Shown one piece after another: positions 1 through 10,031 of a stretch of DNA of 64,000 nt; the first letter of the stretch is position 1, and the number at the start of each line of letters is the position of its first letter. The position numbers and the translations under genes are program-made. The stretch covers positions 248,001 through 312,000 of the forward strand of contig JAIVFI010000008.1 in the NCBI GenBank assembly GCA_025558095.1, in the 5' to 3' direction. A model generated the notes under the pieces. The model had not been told where the DNA came from. It did no database searches and worked only from the letters and a program-made list of their open reading frames with translations. This stretch comes from Hyaloraphidium curvatum. Taxonomy: Eukaryota; Monoblepharomycota; Hyaloraphidiomycetes; Hyaloraphidiales; Hyaloraphidiaceae.

Positions 1-978
1 AGCGGTGTTCAACGGTCCCATCTTCAAGGCTCTCGTCGTTCTCCACAGTGCGTACAGATTCCTGCCGGGCTGCCCCGCCTCGGCACCATCTCCGACCGGG
101 CCCGTGCGCTGATCCTGCCTCCCACCGTCCTCTCCGAACTCCAGACGTCTTCCTCGCCGTCTTCTCGGCCCTGACGTTCCTCAACGCTGCGCCCCACGTC
201 TTCAACTTCTTCTACCAGGGCGGATTCAGCAAGGCCGCGGTAAGCTCGGCCCGAGGTGCCGAAAGGTGCCGTTGCTGACCCGTGTCGTGTGATCCAGTAC
301 TGCGATGCCAAGTCGGAGCTTTGGAATCCTTTCCTGCACTACTGGTCGTGGCTGTTCTACCTTTCGAAGTACTACGAGATCCTGGACACCGTGATCATTC
401 TTCTGCAAGGTCGGCTTGTCACGTTTGGCACTTCGCTGTAGCAACCGCTCACTGCCTGTCCTTCAACCGCGATTTCCAGGCAAGAAGACCTCGCTCCTGC
501 AGTCCTTCCACCACGCCGGTGCCATTCTCTCCATGTTCTGGTGCACCGCGTCCCAGACGACGGCCGTGTGGATCTTTGTCTGCTTCAACTCCTTCATCCA
601 CACCAGTGAGTTCGTCTTTGAAGCTTTGTGGCGCCGCGCTGACCGCTTCTTCCAGTCATGTACACCTACTACACCGCCTCGACCTTCGGCTTCCGCTTCC
701 CCTTCAAGTCCCTGATCACCTACTCGCAGATCACCCAGTTCCTGGTCGGCGACCCGCTGGCCATCTCGTACCTCCTCATCCCCGGCTGCATCAAGCACGA
801 CAGCCCCGACCTCCCGTGGTACCGGAACGAGCGGTGGTCTGACACCTACACCATCGTCTACGTGGCCGCCCTCGTCGTGCTCTTTGCCGACTTCGCAAAG
901 AAGTCGTACTCGAAGAAGGGCGCGAAAGCAAACGGCGCCAACGGCCATGCCAACGGGGCCGCGCTCAAGAAGGAGTGA
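1..978 (+). CDS. ELO-family fatty acid elongase, 5'-truncated by window edge
   Basis: 3-keto-acyl-CoA synthase subunit of the ER elongase that condenses malonyl-CoA with long acyl-CoA. The N-terminus lies before the window. Exons read <1-47, 145-239, 298-409, 480-605 and 656-978, joined by introns of 97, 58, 70 and 50 nt. Joining them gives family landmarks in order: LHNVFL, YLSKYYEILDTVIILLQGKK, the catalytic histidine box QSFHHAGA, and HTIMYTYY. Hydrophobic segments follow, and the tail is lysine-rich (ends AALKKE), as for an ER-resident polytopic enzyme. Substrate preference (saturated versus polyunsaturated) cannot be read from this. It converges on the next gene 170 bp away. Identification is firm; missing first exon(s) are certain. 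Confidence 0.93.
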
Positions 979-1149
979 TCTGGGCTGCACACTGTAGGGA
1001 CCCGGATTGTTCGGATCGATGGACTCCGCCACGTGGAAGGAAGGGAGGAGAAAGATAAAGATGTTGTTTGACGGGCTGCAGCGCGCCAGCACGTGTTCAA
1101 CGAGTCAATTTCACAATCTAGACATCGTACAATGTGGAGTTCGTGGCCA

Positions 1150-4100
1150 TCACGCCGGTCCGCCGGTCGCCCCGTCGATCCTTTTGTTCGGCGGCAGACG
1201 CTTGAGCTTGTGCACATAGAACGATCCTCCGGCAGCTTTAGCCTGCTCGCTGCTGTTGGAAGACGACGACTGGTTCGTCAGGGGCGGTGTGTTTGGAGTA
1301 GCGGCGGGGTTGAGGATGGAGTCGGCGGTGGGGATCGACGAGGCCGACACAAGCGAATGGTCGTGCAGCGCCGTGAGGGCCGCAAGCGCAGTTGCTTCGT
1401 CCAAGCTGATGCGCGGGATCTGGATCGGCGGGGGCACCGCCTTCTCCGTGGCCACCGGCGCCTCATCTCCTGCACCCGTCGCCAAAGCCTGCGCACGGCC
1501 AGCCGGCGCTTCGCTCTGCGTCGGCACGGCCGCCATGTGAACGTCGCCAACGCCGACATGGTCCACCTCGGCCTTCATGGCGACGTCGGGGATGTTGATC
1601 CTGCTCACGGCCGACGCGCTGAGCACCGCACTGGAAGCTGATTCCGGCTGCGGGTCCACGTCCATGTCCTGAGGGCCCGAAGCCTGCGCCGACGGCGCCG
1701 CGATCGCCTCGAGGATGGAGGCGACGCTCACAGAGGCCACGGTCTCGACCGCCGAGGCAGGTTGGGCGTGCTCTGGCAACGGAGGGACCTGCTGCATCGC
1801 AGTACCCTGGTCCTGCTCCGCTGCCGAAGCAGCGCCTGGCGAAATGAGTCCGTCCGCGGCCGCACCGTCGCCGCCGTCCGCGTCGGCCCCGGCGCCAACC
1901 CGCTGGTACCCGCTGATTCCCAGAATCCCGGTTTTCTTCTTCTTGGGCTTCATGCGCGAAGGGTCCGGCAGCGGCAGATCGGCGACCTTGACCGGAGGAG
2001 GCTTGACGGGCTTCGGTGGCGGCCGGGGTTTCTTTGGCGGCGCGGTCTTTGCCGGAGGCTTCTCCTTCTCCTGCTTGGTTGCGGCTGGCTTCGCTGGCGG
2101 CGCCGACTTTGACGGCGGGGGAGGCGAAGCTTCCCTCTGCGCCTCCTTCTTGCGATCTCGCCGGTGTCGGTCCCGCTCGCGGTCCTCCTCCTCCTCGGAT
2201 CGTGCCGCGTCGTCCATCACCACGTCCTCCGTGGCCGACTCGTGCGCCAAGCGTTCCGCTTCCATCCTCGAAACCTCGAGCAGGCTCTCAATCATCGGGC
2301 TGCGGATCCGCTCCGGCTCGTCCTCGGCCGACGACCCGTGTTCGTGGGGCTCGTCGTAGAGTTGCGCGAGCGCGTCCAATTTCCGCGCGGCGCGGCGCGG
2401 GATAGGGGCACTGTCGATCACCGGCGACATTGAGCGCCGCCGTGCGCGCTTGGGCACATTGTCTAAAGAACGGTAAGCCAGCGACCAGATATCGCAGTGC
2501 AAGAAACGCACCTCGCCCATCGCGTTCCTTCTTGACCCGAACCGATCCGTCGACCATCTCCTCGTCCGAATCCGAAGACTCGGGCTCCACCTTGACCGCG
2601 GGGCTCGCGCTCCGCCTGCCCTTCTTGGACTTGCGCTCCTTCTCGCCGTCGCCCTTCCCTTTGGAGCCCTTGGACTTCTTGGCCTTGCCTTTGCGGCGCC
2701 CGCTGCCCCACTCGTCGAGGTCGTACGAGCCTTCCCGGCTGCTTCGCTGCTTTTCCTCGATCTCCTCCAGCTGCCGCCTGAGGATCGCGAGCTGCTCCTC
2801 CTCCTCCATGCGCATGCGGGTCTCGGGCGAAGGGCCGGGGGAGCCGTGCTCCGGCGCCGAGGACTTGGGCGGCCGGCCGCGCTTCTTCTGCGGCGTCGAC
2901 GGGTCCTCGGCGGCCTTGGGCTCCTTCTCCTTCTTCTTGTGGCTCTTGGACTTGGCCATCGGTCCCTCTTCGCGGTCGGAATGCCCCTTATCCTTGTCCT
3001 TGCGCTCCTTCTTCTTGGGCGGCTCTGACGGTTCGGCCGCGGACGCCTGCTTCTCCTCCGCCGGCGCCGCCTTGCCCTCGTGCGGCTGGTCCTTGGGCGC
3101 CGTCTTGCCCTCCTGCTTCTCGATGATCCGCATCAGCGCCTGCAGCTTCCTCTCCTCGCGGGTGACCGCCACGTCCTTGACCGCATCAAACCACGCGAAC
3201 CCCCATCCGAGCTGCGACGCCTCGCGCTCCATGCTGTGGTGCCCCTTGGCCGAGCGCCCGTTTTCGGAGCCCGTGCCGCCGTTGGCGGTGCCGCTGACGT
3301 GGGAGCTCGCGGATTCCGAGACGACGGAACCGGCGCGCACGTGGCCCGAGGAGCCGCGGCGGCCGTGCGTGGCGTGGTGGTGGTGCACGTGGCCGTTGGG
3401 CTGGTGGAAGGGGGCGCCGTCGCCATTGCCGCTCAGCTCCATGACCTCGGAAGAGCTGCCGGGGAAGGGGCGCATGATCCACTCGGGTTCGGAATGGGGG
3501 CGCCACGAGTCGGCCGGGCGGCGCAAGAGGTCCGCGCACGCGGCGTCCTCGCAGTCGTCCGGCGCGGCCTTGCCCGCGCGGTTGCGCAGGCTGGCATCGG
3601 CGCCGTATTTGAGGAGGAGTTCGACGACGGCCGAGTGCCCGTTGGTGGCCGCGTCGATTAGCGGCGTGTCCAGCTCGTCGTTTGCCGAGTCCACCTCGGA
3701 ACCAAGCCGCAGCAGGTGGTGCGCGGCGTCGGCGTGCCCGTACAGGCACGCCAAATGGAGCGGAGTGTAGCCGCAATTGTCCTTTCTGCGGACGTTGGCC
3801 CCGTAGAAAATCTGCGTCATGATCTCGGAGACATCGCCGGCCACGGCCGCGGCGTGCAGGGGGATCCTGCCCTCCGGATCGGCCGCGTTGACCTTGCAGA
3901 TCATCTCCTCCCACTTTGTCAGGCACTCGACCATCTCGGCGTCGTCGGCGACGTCCAGCGCGGTCTGGTTCTTCTGGTTCCGCGCGTTGAGGTGCGCGCC
4001 CGACTGCAGTAGCTTCTGGACCACGTCCACGTATCCGTTCTCGGCCGCGTCGTGGAGCGGCGTGTCGAGCACGTTGCAGGTGGCGTTGACGTCCGCGCCG

Positions 4101-4720
4101 TACTTTATCAGCAGGCTGGCCGTTTCCAGGTGGCCGTTCACGGCCGCCTTGTGCAGGGGCGTCCAGCCCCCGTAGTCCTTCAGGTTGACGTCCGCGCCGG
4201 CGTCGATGAGCTGGCGCACGGCCTCGAGGTCGCCGTGCTCGCAGTAGCGGAAGATGGGGGTCTGGCCCGACCGGTCCTGCACGTTGATGGCCTGCAGCTG
4301 AACGGGGCGGCGCTTCTTCCCCGGCGGGTTGGTGGCGAAAAGGACGCCCGTCCGCGGCGAGTGCTCCTTGGAGGAGCCGCCGCCGTCGCGGCCGCCGTGG
4401 CCGGGGCGGGAGGGTGCGGCCGAGTTGGATCTCTCGCTGCGGGCGTTCTCCTTTGCGGAGCCGGGGGGTTTGCCGGCGCCCTTCGAGGCGGGCTTGGAGG
4501 CCGAGGCGCTCTTCTTCTTCCCGCCGTCGGCCTTTGCCGGCCGCGAGTCCGACGAGGTCGACGAGAGGGAGGAGGAGCCGGAAGAAGAGGACGAGGTGTC
4601 GGAGTCGCTGGCGTCCGAGAGGTCGCTCGAGTCCGAGTCCCTCGAGCGCTTGCGGGAGTTCTGAGCGGCGTGGCCCATGGTGCCGTTCGGCTGCGGGCGC
4701 TTTTCGGTGGAGGTGGTCAT
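1150..4720 (-). CDS. Ankyrin-repeat nuclear protein, Hos4/Set3-complex-like
   Basis: Two exons (4720-2512 and 2462-1150) with a 49-nt intron give 1,173 residues. A Ser/Asp-rich basic N-terminus is followed by about seven ankyrin repeats around residues 150-410 (motifs such as GWTPLHKAAVNGH and DTPLHDAAENGYVDVVQKLL). Then come long low-complexity stretches with many KKK/RKR nuclear-localisation-type clusters, an AT-hook-like KKRGRPPKSS, and a Pro/Lys-rich C-terminus. The repeat block resembles Hos4, the ankyrin subunit of the fungal Set3 histone deacetylase complex, and metazoan ANKRD11/12. That assignment is from remembered family likeness only, so I keep the name generic. The ATG at 4720 was chosen over an in-frame ATG at 4780 because similarity does not extend upstream. 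The role would be chromatin-linked repression. Confidence 0.85.
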
Positions 4721-5247
4721 CGCAACCCCGGCCTGCGCGAGGTGAGAGGGGGTTCCCCCTATTACGACAACGTCGCGCACACCTCCGAGCGGTCGCGCGC
4801 GGCCAGTGCTGCCTCAGCACATCCGGCGCCGGGCGGCCCGCGACGAATCACGCCCGCGGCACTCCGCTGAACGGGACGGCGAGTGCGGAGGGGGTTGGGC
4901 CCGCTCCCCGGCCCGAAAAACCGACGCCCCCGCCGGGCACTGGCAGAGAAAAACGAAAAGAATAGGTGGCTGCCTAAGCGCGGCCGCCAGGAGGGGCAGA
5001 AGGGGCCATCGGGGGTCAGTAAAGGAGGTTTCTCGGAACGAACCGCTGCGGGCGCAGCTGCGCAGGCGTTTCTCATCAGCTGATCCCACCCCGAAGAGCC
5101 GGGACGGTGCGACCTCCAAAATACCATTTTCCGTGCGGCCTAACACCGGAGGCAAGTCATCAGAGCATTCCATGGGGCGATCGCGACGTGGACGTCCCGG
5201 CAGCGCCGCCGCAGCCAGATCGGGCTCGTCAACATGGTATCGATTGA
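4721..5247. other. Intergenic, 527 bp
   Basis: Promoter side of the ankyrin gene and 3' flank of the SNF5 gene. I see no additional coding exon with splice support and no RNA gene. Confidence 0.5.
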
Positions 5248-6722
5248 CTACAGAGGCGTCGCAAACCTCGTCCCGCCAAACTTGTGGACGGGGTTCAGCG
5301 GCGACGGCCGGTACACCGGCAGGGGGTATGTTGGCGTGGCAGACGGGACGGCCGAGAGCGCGTATCCCCTCCGTCCGCCGCGGCGGTTCCGCCTGGCCCG
5401 GGGCGTCAGATCCCGCGCGATAAGCCAAAAGGGAAACCCACCTCGGGTTCCTATCCCGCTCCCTCGTCAGCTTCACCAGGTCCGAGTCGGTGAGATCCTT
5501 GATGATGGGCTCCCAGTCGTCCTCCCGCATCCGGAACCCGTGCCGCCCGACCTCGGGAGCCTGCATCTCGTCCTCCCACGCTATCCGCGCGGCGACCAGC
5601 TGCTCGCGGATGCTGTGCGCGATGGAGGGGACGAATTCGGGGCCGAGCGCCATGTCGGCGCAGAGGATGCGGGCAAAGACCTCGGGGGTGACCTTGGTCG
5701 AGGAAGGCGAGAGGGGGTATTCGAACTTGTCGCGCAGGTGGGTGTTGCCGATTATCAAATCGAGCTGGCAGAATATGAGACGAATTTTAGCTGGGCGAAA
5801 CGGGGTCCGGCAAAGGCAAACGAACCCGAATGACCACCCTCAGCGTGTCCGAAGCATGGTCCACCGTCTTCCTCTCCTCCGCCTCCCCCGGGCTCGGTTC
5901 CTCGTCCGGCTCCGTCCGCTGCACCAGCGGTTCGTCCGGCACCACGGCCCCCTCGGGGTCCTCCGCCACCGCGGGCACGTACGCCGCGCACTGCGCGCGG
6001 ATCTGCGCGACGATGGACTGCACCAGCTGCGCATGCATGGTGGTCTTTTCCATCACCCGGCGGGGCTGGCCGCGCGGGCCGGGGACCATGACGTCCGCGA
6101 GGAGGAGGTGGGCAAAGTGTTCGGGGGTAATGAGGGTTTCTGTGGGCCAAGGAGGAGGGTCAGAGGTCAACCAGCGTCCCCAGTGACATCCGCCTCAATC
6201 TCCGACCCACCGTTGACGTTCCAAAGAAAGGTATCGGAGAGATGGAAGTTGTCGATGTCAAAGTCGATCCGAATGGGGACCAGCTTGACCGGGAGCGACG
6301 CGCACTCCTCGAGCTCGCTCCTCGTGCTGCCCCAGGCGGCCCGTCAGCCCCGCCGCAAAAAACGGCGGCGCGTCCGTAACCCACAAGTACAGGTGGTGGT
6401 TCTTTAGCCGCGCCTTCTTCTCCGAGTTGTACAGCACCATGCCCGAGAACGGCCTCGTCACGCTGATCTCGTCGTACGGGTCCGCGATCCCCGCCATGCC
6501 GCTCGTCTCGGACGTGTACGTGCGCCGCCCCGTGGGCGTGCCGCCGTACGTGTCGTCCTTGCGCGGGCGGCCGGGGCGGCGCTTGGCGGGCTGCTGCCGC
6601 GAGGACGACGAGTCGTCGCTGTCGGAGCCGTCGAAGTCGACCTCGTCGATGTTGACGTAGGCGCCCGCGCCGTACGGGTTGCTGGGGTTCGCGCGCACAT
6701 TGCGCACGGGCCGGCCCGCCAT
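5248..6722 (-). CDS. SNF5: SNF5/SMARCB1/SFH1 chromatin-remodelling subunit
   Basis: Core subunit of SWI/SNF or RSC remodellers. Five exons (6722-6385, 6326-6211, 6139-5826, 5764-5442, 5392-5248) total 1,236 nt, 411 residues. Both SNF5 repeats are clear. Repeat 1 is RIDFDIDNFHLSDTFLWNVN joined across an intron to ETLITPEHFAHLLLADV. Repeat 2 is LDLIIGNTHLRDKFEYPL followed by VTPEVFARILCADM and SIAHSIREQL. The N-terminus holds an acidic patch and KRRPGRPRK, an AT-hook/NLS-like motif. The Arg-rich tail after repeat 2 is short and ends FGGTRFATPL. At 411 residues it is nearer the size of SFH1/SMARCB1 than of yeast Snf5. Which remodeller it serves is not decidable. It shares a 141-bp divergent promoter with the citrate carrier. 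Confidence 0.93.
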
Positions 6723-6863
6723 GGCGGGCTGCAGCGGGGGCACAGGTGTTGGAGGAGCGCGTTCGGACGCGGTCAGCACCCGACCTCCCTCCCGGTGCCC
6801 GTTTTTCGCGAACCGTAGCGTCGATTTGCTTACACCGGGCTCCGGCCCCGCGGACCCGCGACC
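6723..6863. promoter_or_regulatory. 141-bp divergent promoter (SNF5 / citrate carrier)
   Basis: Only 141 bp separate the two start codons, so both promoters and 5' leaders must lie here or overlap the genes. No recognisable TATA box stands out. Inferred from gene layout. Confidence 0.6.
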
Positions 6864-8222
6864 ATGGCCGATTCCAAGGGCAAAAAGCCGAGCGCGGTGC
6901 TCTCGATGCTGGCCGGCGGCTTTGCCGGCGGCGTCGAGGCCACCCTGACCTACCCGACCGAGTGGGTGCCCGCCGTCCCCTCCAACTTCGCCTCCTGACC
7001 AAATCCCATAGGTACGTCAAGACCCAGATGCAGCTCCAGGGCAAGCAGGGCGCCGGCGCCAAATTCAAGGGCCCGATCGACTGCGTCGTCAAGACGGTCC
7101 GGGAGCGCGGGATCGCGGGGCTGTACAAGGGGCTGTCCGCCATGGTCATCGGCAACTCGGCCAAGGCCGGGGTGCGGTTCGTCGCGTACGAGCAGTTCCA
7201 GAGGCTCGTCGCGGGGCCGGACGGGAAGGCGTCGAGCGGGGGGATGATGCTGGCGGGGCTGGGGGCGGGGATGACCGAGGCGGCGCTGGTGGTGACGCCG
7301 ACAGAGACGATCAAGTGGGCAATGCTCTGGCGTTGGCGTGCTGGACGGCAGCAGATTTCTGATCGTGCCCCCTTTTGTGGAACGGCGCGACCCGGACAGG
7401 ACCAAGCTGATCCACGACCAAAACTCCCCCTCCCCCCGCTTCCGCGGCCTCACCCACGCGACGGCCACCATCTTCCGGGAAGAAGGCATCGCGGGCATCT
7501 GGCGGGGTGTGGGGCCGGTCATGGCGCGGCAGGGGGCCAACCAGGCCGTTCGGTTCTCGGCGTACGGGACGATCAAGGATTGGATCTCGAAGCGGTACCC
7601 GGTGGACGCAAAGGGAAGACCGGTGACGCCGTGGTACGTCAGTTTCGGGAGCGGTCGGTGTGCTGCGGTTGTTTGGAGGCCGGTTCGGTGTTTGATTTGG
7701 CGTCGCTCAAACAGGCGTCGTCGCGGGCATTATCACCGTCTACGCGACCATGCCGGTGGACGTCGTCAAGGTTTGACGTTCTTCCACGCCCGCAACAGCA
7801 CCTGCTGACGGCCCGGACCGCAGACGAAGATGCAGTCGCTCGACGGCAAGCAAAAATACGGCAACTCGCTGCGCTGCGTGGCCATGGTGGCCAAGGAGGA
7901 GGGTATCCTCGCCTTCTGGAAGGGGGCAACGCCGCGATTAGGCCGGCTGATGGTGGGTGTCGCTCCAAAGGGGTTGGGAGCGGGTGGGGCGCGGGTGCGT
8001 TCCTTGGAGGGCGCGTTCGCTCCCAATCCTTCCCCTGCTCTTCTACCCCGCCCGTCATTTGAAGCAGGCTAACTTTCGCCATCCCCACGACAGTTCTCTG
8101 GAGCAATAGTCTTCACGACGTACGAACAGATCATGAAGGTGTTCGAAAGCGTGGGTTATCACCGCCGCGGACCGGCCCGACGGCTGATTTCGAAATCTTC
8201 CAACCAGTTAAATTGGACCTAG
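6864..8222 (+). CDS. CTP1: Mitochondrial tricarboxylate (citrate) carrier, SLC25A1/Ctp1 type
   Basis: Inner-membrane exchanger of citrate for malate or other carboxylates. Six exons (6864-6961, 7012-7314, 7400-7653, 7715-7770, 7824-7952, 8094-8222) total 969 nt, 322 residues, the usual size for the mitochondrial carrier family. The three carrier signatures are visible: LTYPTEYVKTQMQLQ, VVTPTETIKTKLIHDQ and YATMPVDVVKTKMQSL. The stretch TKLIHDQNSPSPRFRG after repeat 2 is typical of citrate carriers rather than other SLC25 members. The last intron (141 nt) is longer than the rest. The C-terminal extension after YEQIMKVFESVGYH, about 20 residues, is somewhat longer than I expect, so the final stop could belong to a read-through of a short 3' segment. 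Confidence 0.92.
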
Positions 8223-8651
8223 ATAGATTGTCTTGCTGCTCATGGCACGGTGGTGAAAGGTATAGAGGCGACTGGCTTGTGACAATGGGATGGCGCTTTT
8301 GTTTCTTCAGGCGCTCCCACCCTGTCCCTTGTCACGACTCACGACCGGACGTGAAGCCAAGCAGCAGCGGAATCCTCCTGTGCTTCGCCGCGCAGGAGCT
8401 CGGTCCTCTTAGCTGAGCGCACCGGGCCGGATTCCACGGCCGCCGGCCTCCGCCGAGTTCCGTTCCGCCGCCCGCCGCCCCTCGCGGCGCACCGACCGCC
8501 CGCTGATCCGAGGTCTATGAGTGCGTGAGCGCCGCGGCAGCTTCGCCACAGCGCCGCGGCAGCCGCCGGCCGGGGTCTCGGTGGGTGGCGCGGTCGCCGC
8601 CCCGCCGCCAACCGTAACCGTCGCCTCTCCTTTGGCAGACTCCCCCGCGGG
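8223..8651. other. Intergenic, 429 bp
   Basis: Between the citrate carrier stop and the cyclin start; presumably carrier 3' UTR and cyclin promoter. Nothing else seen. Confidence 0.5.
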
Positions 8652-9812
8652 ATGGCGTTTGCGGTGTCGCGCCGGCGCGGCGCCACCTACGTGAGCACGC
8701 CCGGCTCGTCGCCCGACGGCCCGCTCGGCCGCGCGTTCGGCCTGCCGTCCCCGGCCGCCAAGCTGTCGTACGCCTCGCTCGCCCGCGCCCGCCGCTCGCC
8801 CGACGCCGACTCGCGCACGCTGCTCGGCGAGGAGTCGCGGCGCACGCCCGAGGACCGCTTCCTCGGCCATGTGTCGCAGCTCGCCGCGGTCGTCTTCGAC
8901 TCGGTGTGGCGCGGCCACGGCGAGGGCGGCTTCGCGGCGCAGCCGAGGACCAGCAGGGAGCTGCAGCCGTTCCTGCACGCGCTGCTGCTGAGCACGCGCC
9001 CGATCACCGCAGCCAGCGTGCTCGCCGGCCTGTTCTACGTCGAGCGGCTGCGCAAGGCGCACCCCACGGCAAACGGAAGGGAGGGCTTCGAGGCCAGCGT
9101 CGTGACGTGCGCGCTGCTGCTCGCGACAAAGTTCTGGTCGGAGGACGGCCACGGCGACCGCGGCGAGCCCGCCCAGGTCGGCCTGCTGGACGGCCCGCTC
9201 GACGACGCCGAGGACGACGACTGCGCGTGCCGCTGCTGCCAGCGCAGGCGCGCCGCCGACGTGGAGGAGCCCACCCCCTACCTCGGCGGCGACGACTTTT
9301 GGCGCCCCAAGACGTACCGCGACATGGCCGCGCTGGACCCCGGCCGCAGGGACGTCTGGGACCTGGCCACGAGCGTCGAGGACGCGGCGGACGAGGACTG
9401 GCAGCCCGGGCGGCGCTCCAACGCCTACTGGGCCCGCCGCGCCGGCATCCCCCTCCGCGACCTCACGACCATGGAGGCCGAATTCCTCTCGGGGCTCGGC
9501 TTCCGGCTGTGCATCGCCCCGGACTGCTTCCTCCAGTGGCTGGGCCGCGTGGAGGAGCACGTGCGCGCGGACGTCAAGACGGGCGGCATCCGCCGCGGGA
9601 GGCACCTCCTTGCCGTCGTGCGCTCGGTGCGGGAGGAGGTGGCCGCCGGCATGCGCCGCGACTCGCTGCCCCCCGCGCTGGTGCGCTCGCCGGCGCCGCA
9701 GCACGGCCCGCGCAGGCCGGCGGACGACTTCCCGTTCGCCGCGCACCTGATCGAGCGCTCCATGACCCCGGAATCGGTGTCGTCGGACGCCACGGCCTCG
9801 ACGCCGTACTGA
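8652..9812 (+). CDS. PHO80/PCL-type cyclin
   Basis: Intronless 386-residue protein. A cyclin box of the Pho80 family is visible. Helix-like segment ITAASVLAGLFYVERLRK is followed by VTCALLLATKFW, then a long acidic, Cys-containing insertion (about residues 175-255). The family block NAYWARRAGIPLRDLTTME and EAEFLSGLGFRL comes next. Pho80-family cyclins activate Pho85-like CDKs in phosphate, glycogen and polarity control. The insertion between the second and third cyclin helices, with paired cysteines (CACRCCQRRR), is unusual. The C-terminus carries SMTPESV and DATASTP, possible proline-directed phosphorylation sites. Family assignment is solid; which CDK and pathway are not determinable. Confidence 0.85.
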   Translation: MAFAVSRRRGATYVSTPGSSPDGPLGRAFGLPSPAAKLSYASLARARRSPDADSRTLLGEESRRTPEDRFLGHVSQLAAVVFDSVWRGHGEGGFAAQPRTSRELQPFLHALLLSTRPITAASVLAGLFYVERLRKAHPTANGREGFEASVVTCALLLATKFWSEDGHGDRGEPAQVGLLDGPLDDAEDDDCACRCCQRRRAADVEEPTPYLGGDDFWRPKTYRDMAALDPGRRDVWDLATSVEDAADEDWQPGRRSNAYWARRAGIPLRDLTTMEAEFLSGLGFRLCIAPDCFLQWLGRVEEHVRADVKTGGIRRGRHLLAVVRSVREEVAAGMRRDSLPPALVRSPAPQHGPRRPADDFPFAAHLIERSMTPESVSSDATASTPY

Positions 9813-10031
9813 ACGCCGGACGATCTCAAAAAGCGCGCGAGCGCCGCGCCGGACACTCGAATTGGAACCGCACTTTCTCGTCTCCTTCGTCCCCCGCGGA
9901 CACACACCGTTGGTAATGAATCAGCAACACTGCATGCGCATGCGCCAAAAAAAAGGAAGGTTGGCTCCGGTTTCCTAGACTCTACGTATAGGTCTCGCCG
10001 CGATCGGGAATGCAATCTCTATTCCCCCATC
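9813..10031. other. Convergent intergenic, 219 bp
   Basis: 3' flanks of the cyclin (+) and histidine kinase (-) genes; contains an A-rich run near 9948-9957 and no gene. Confidence 0.5.
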
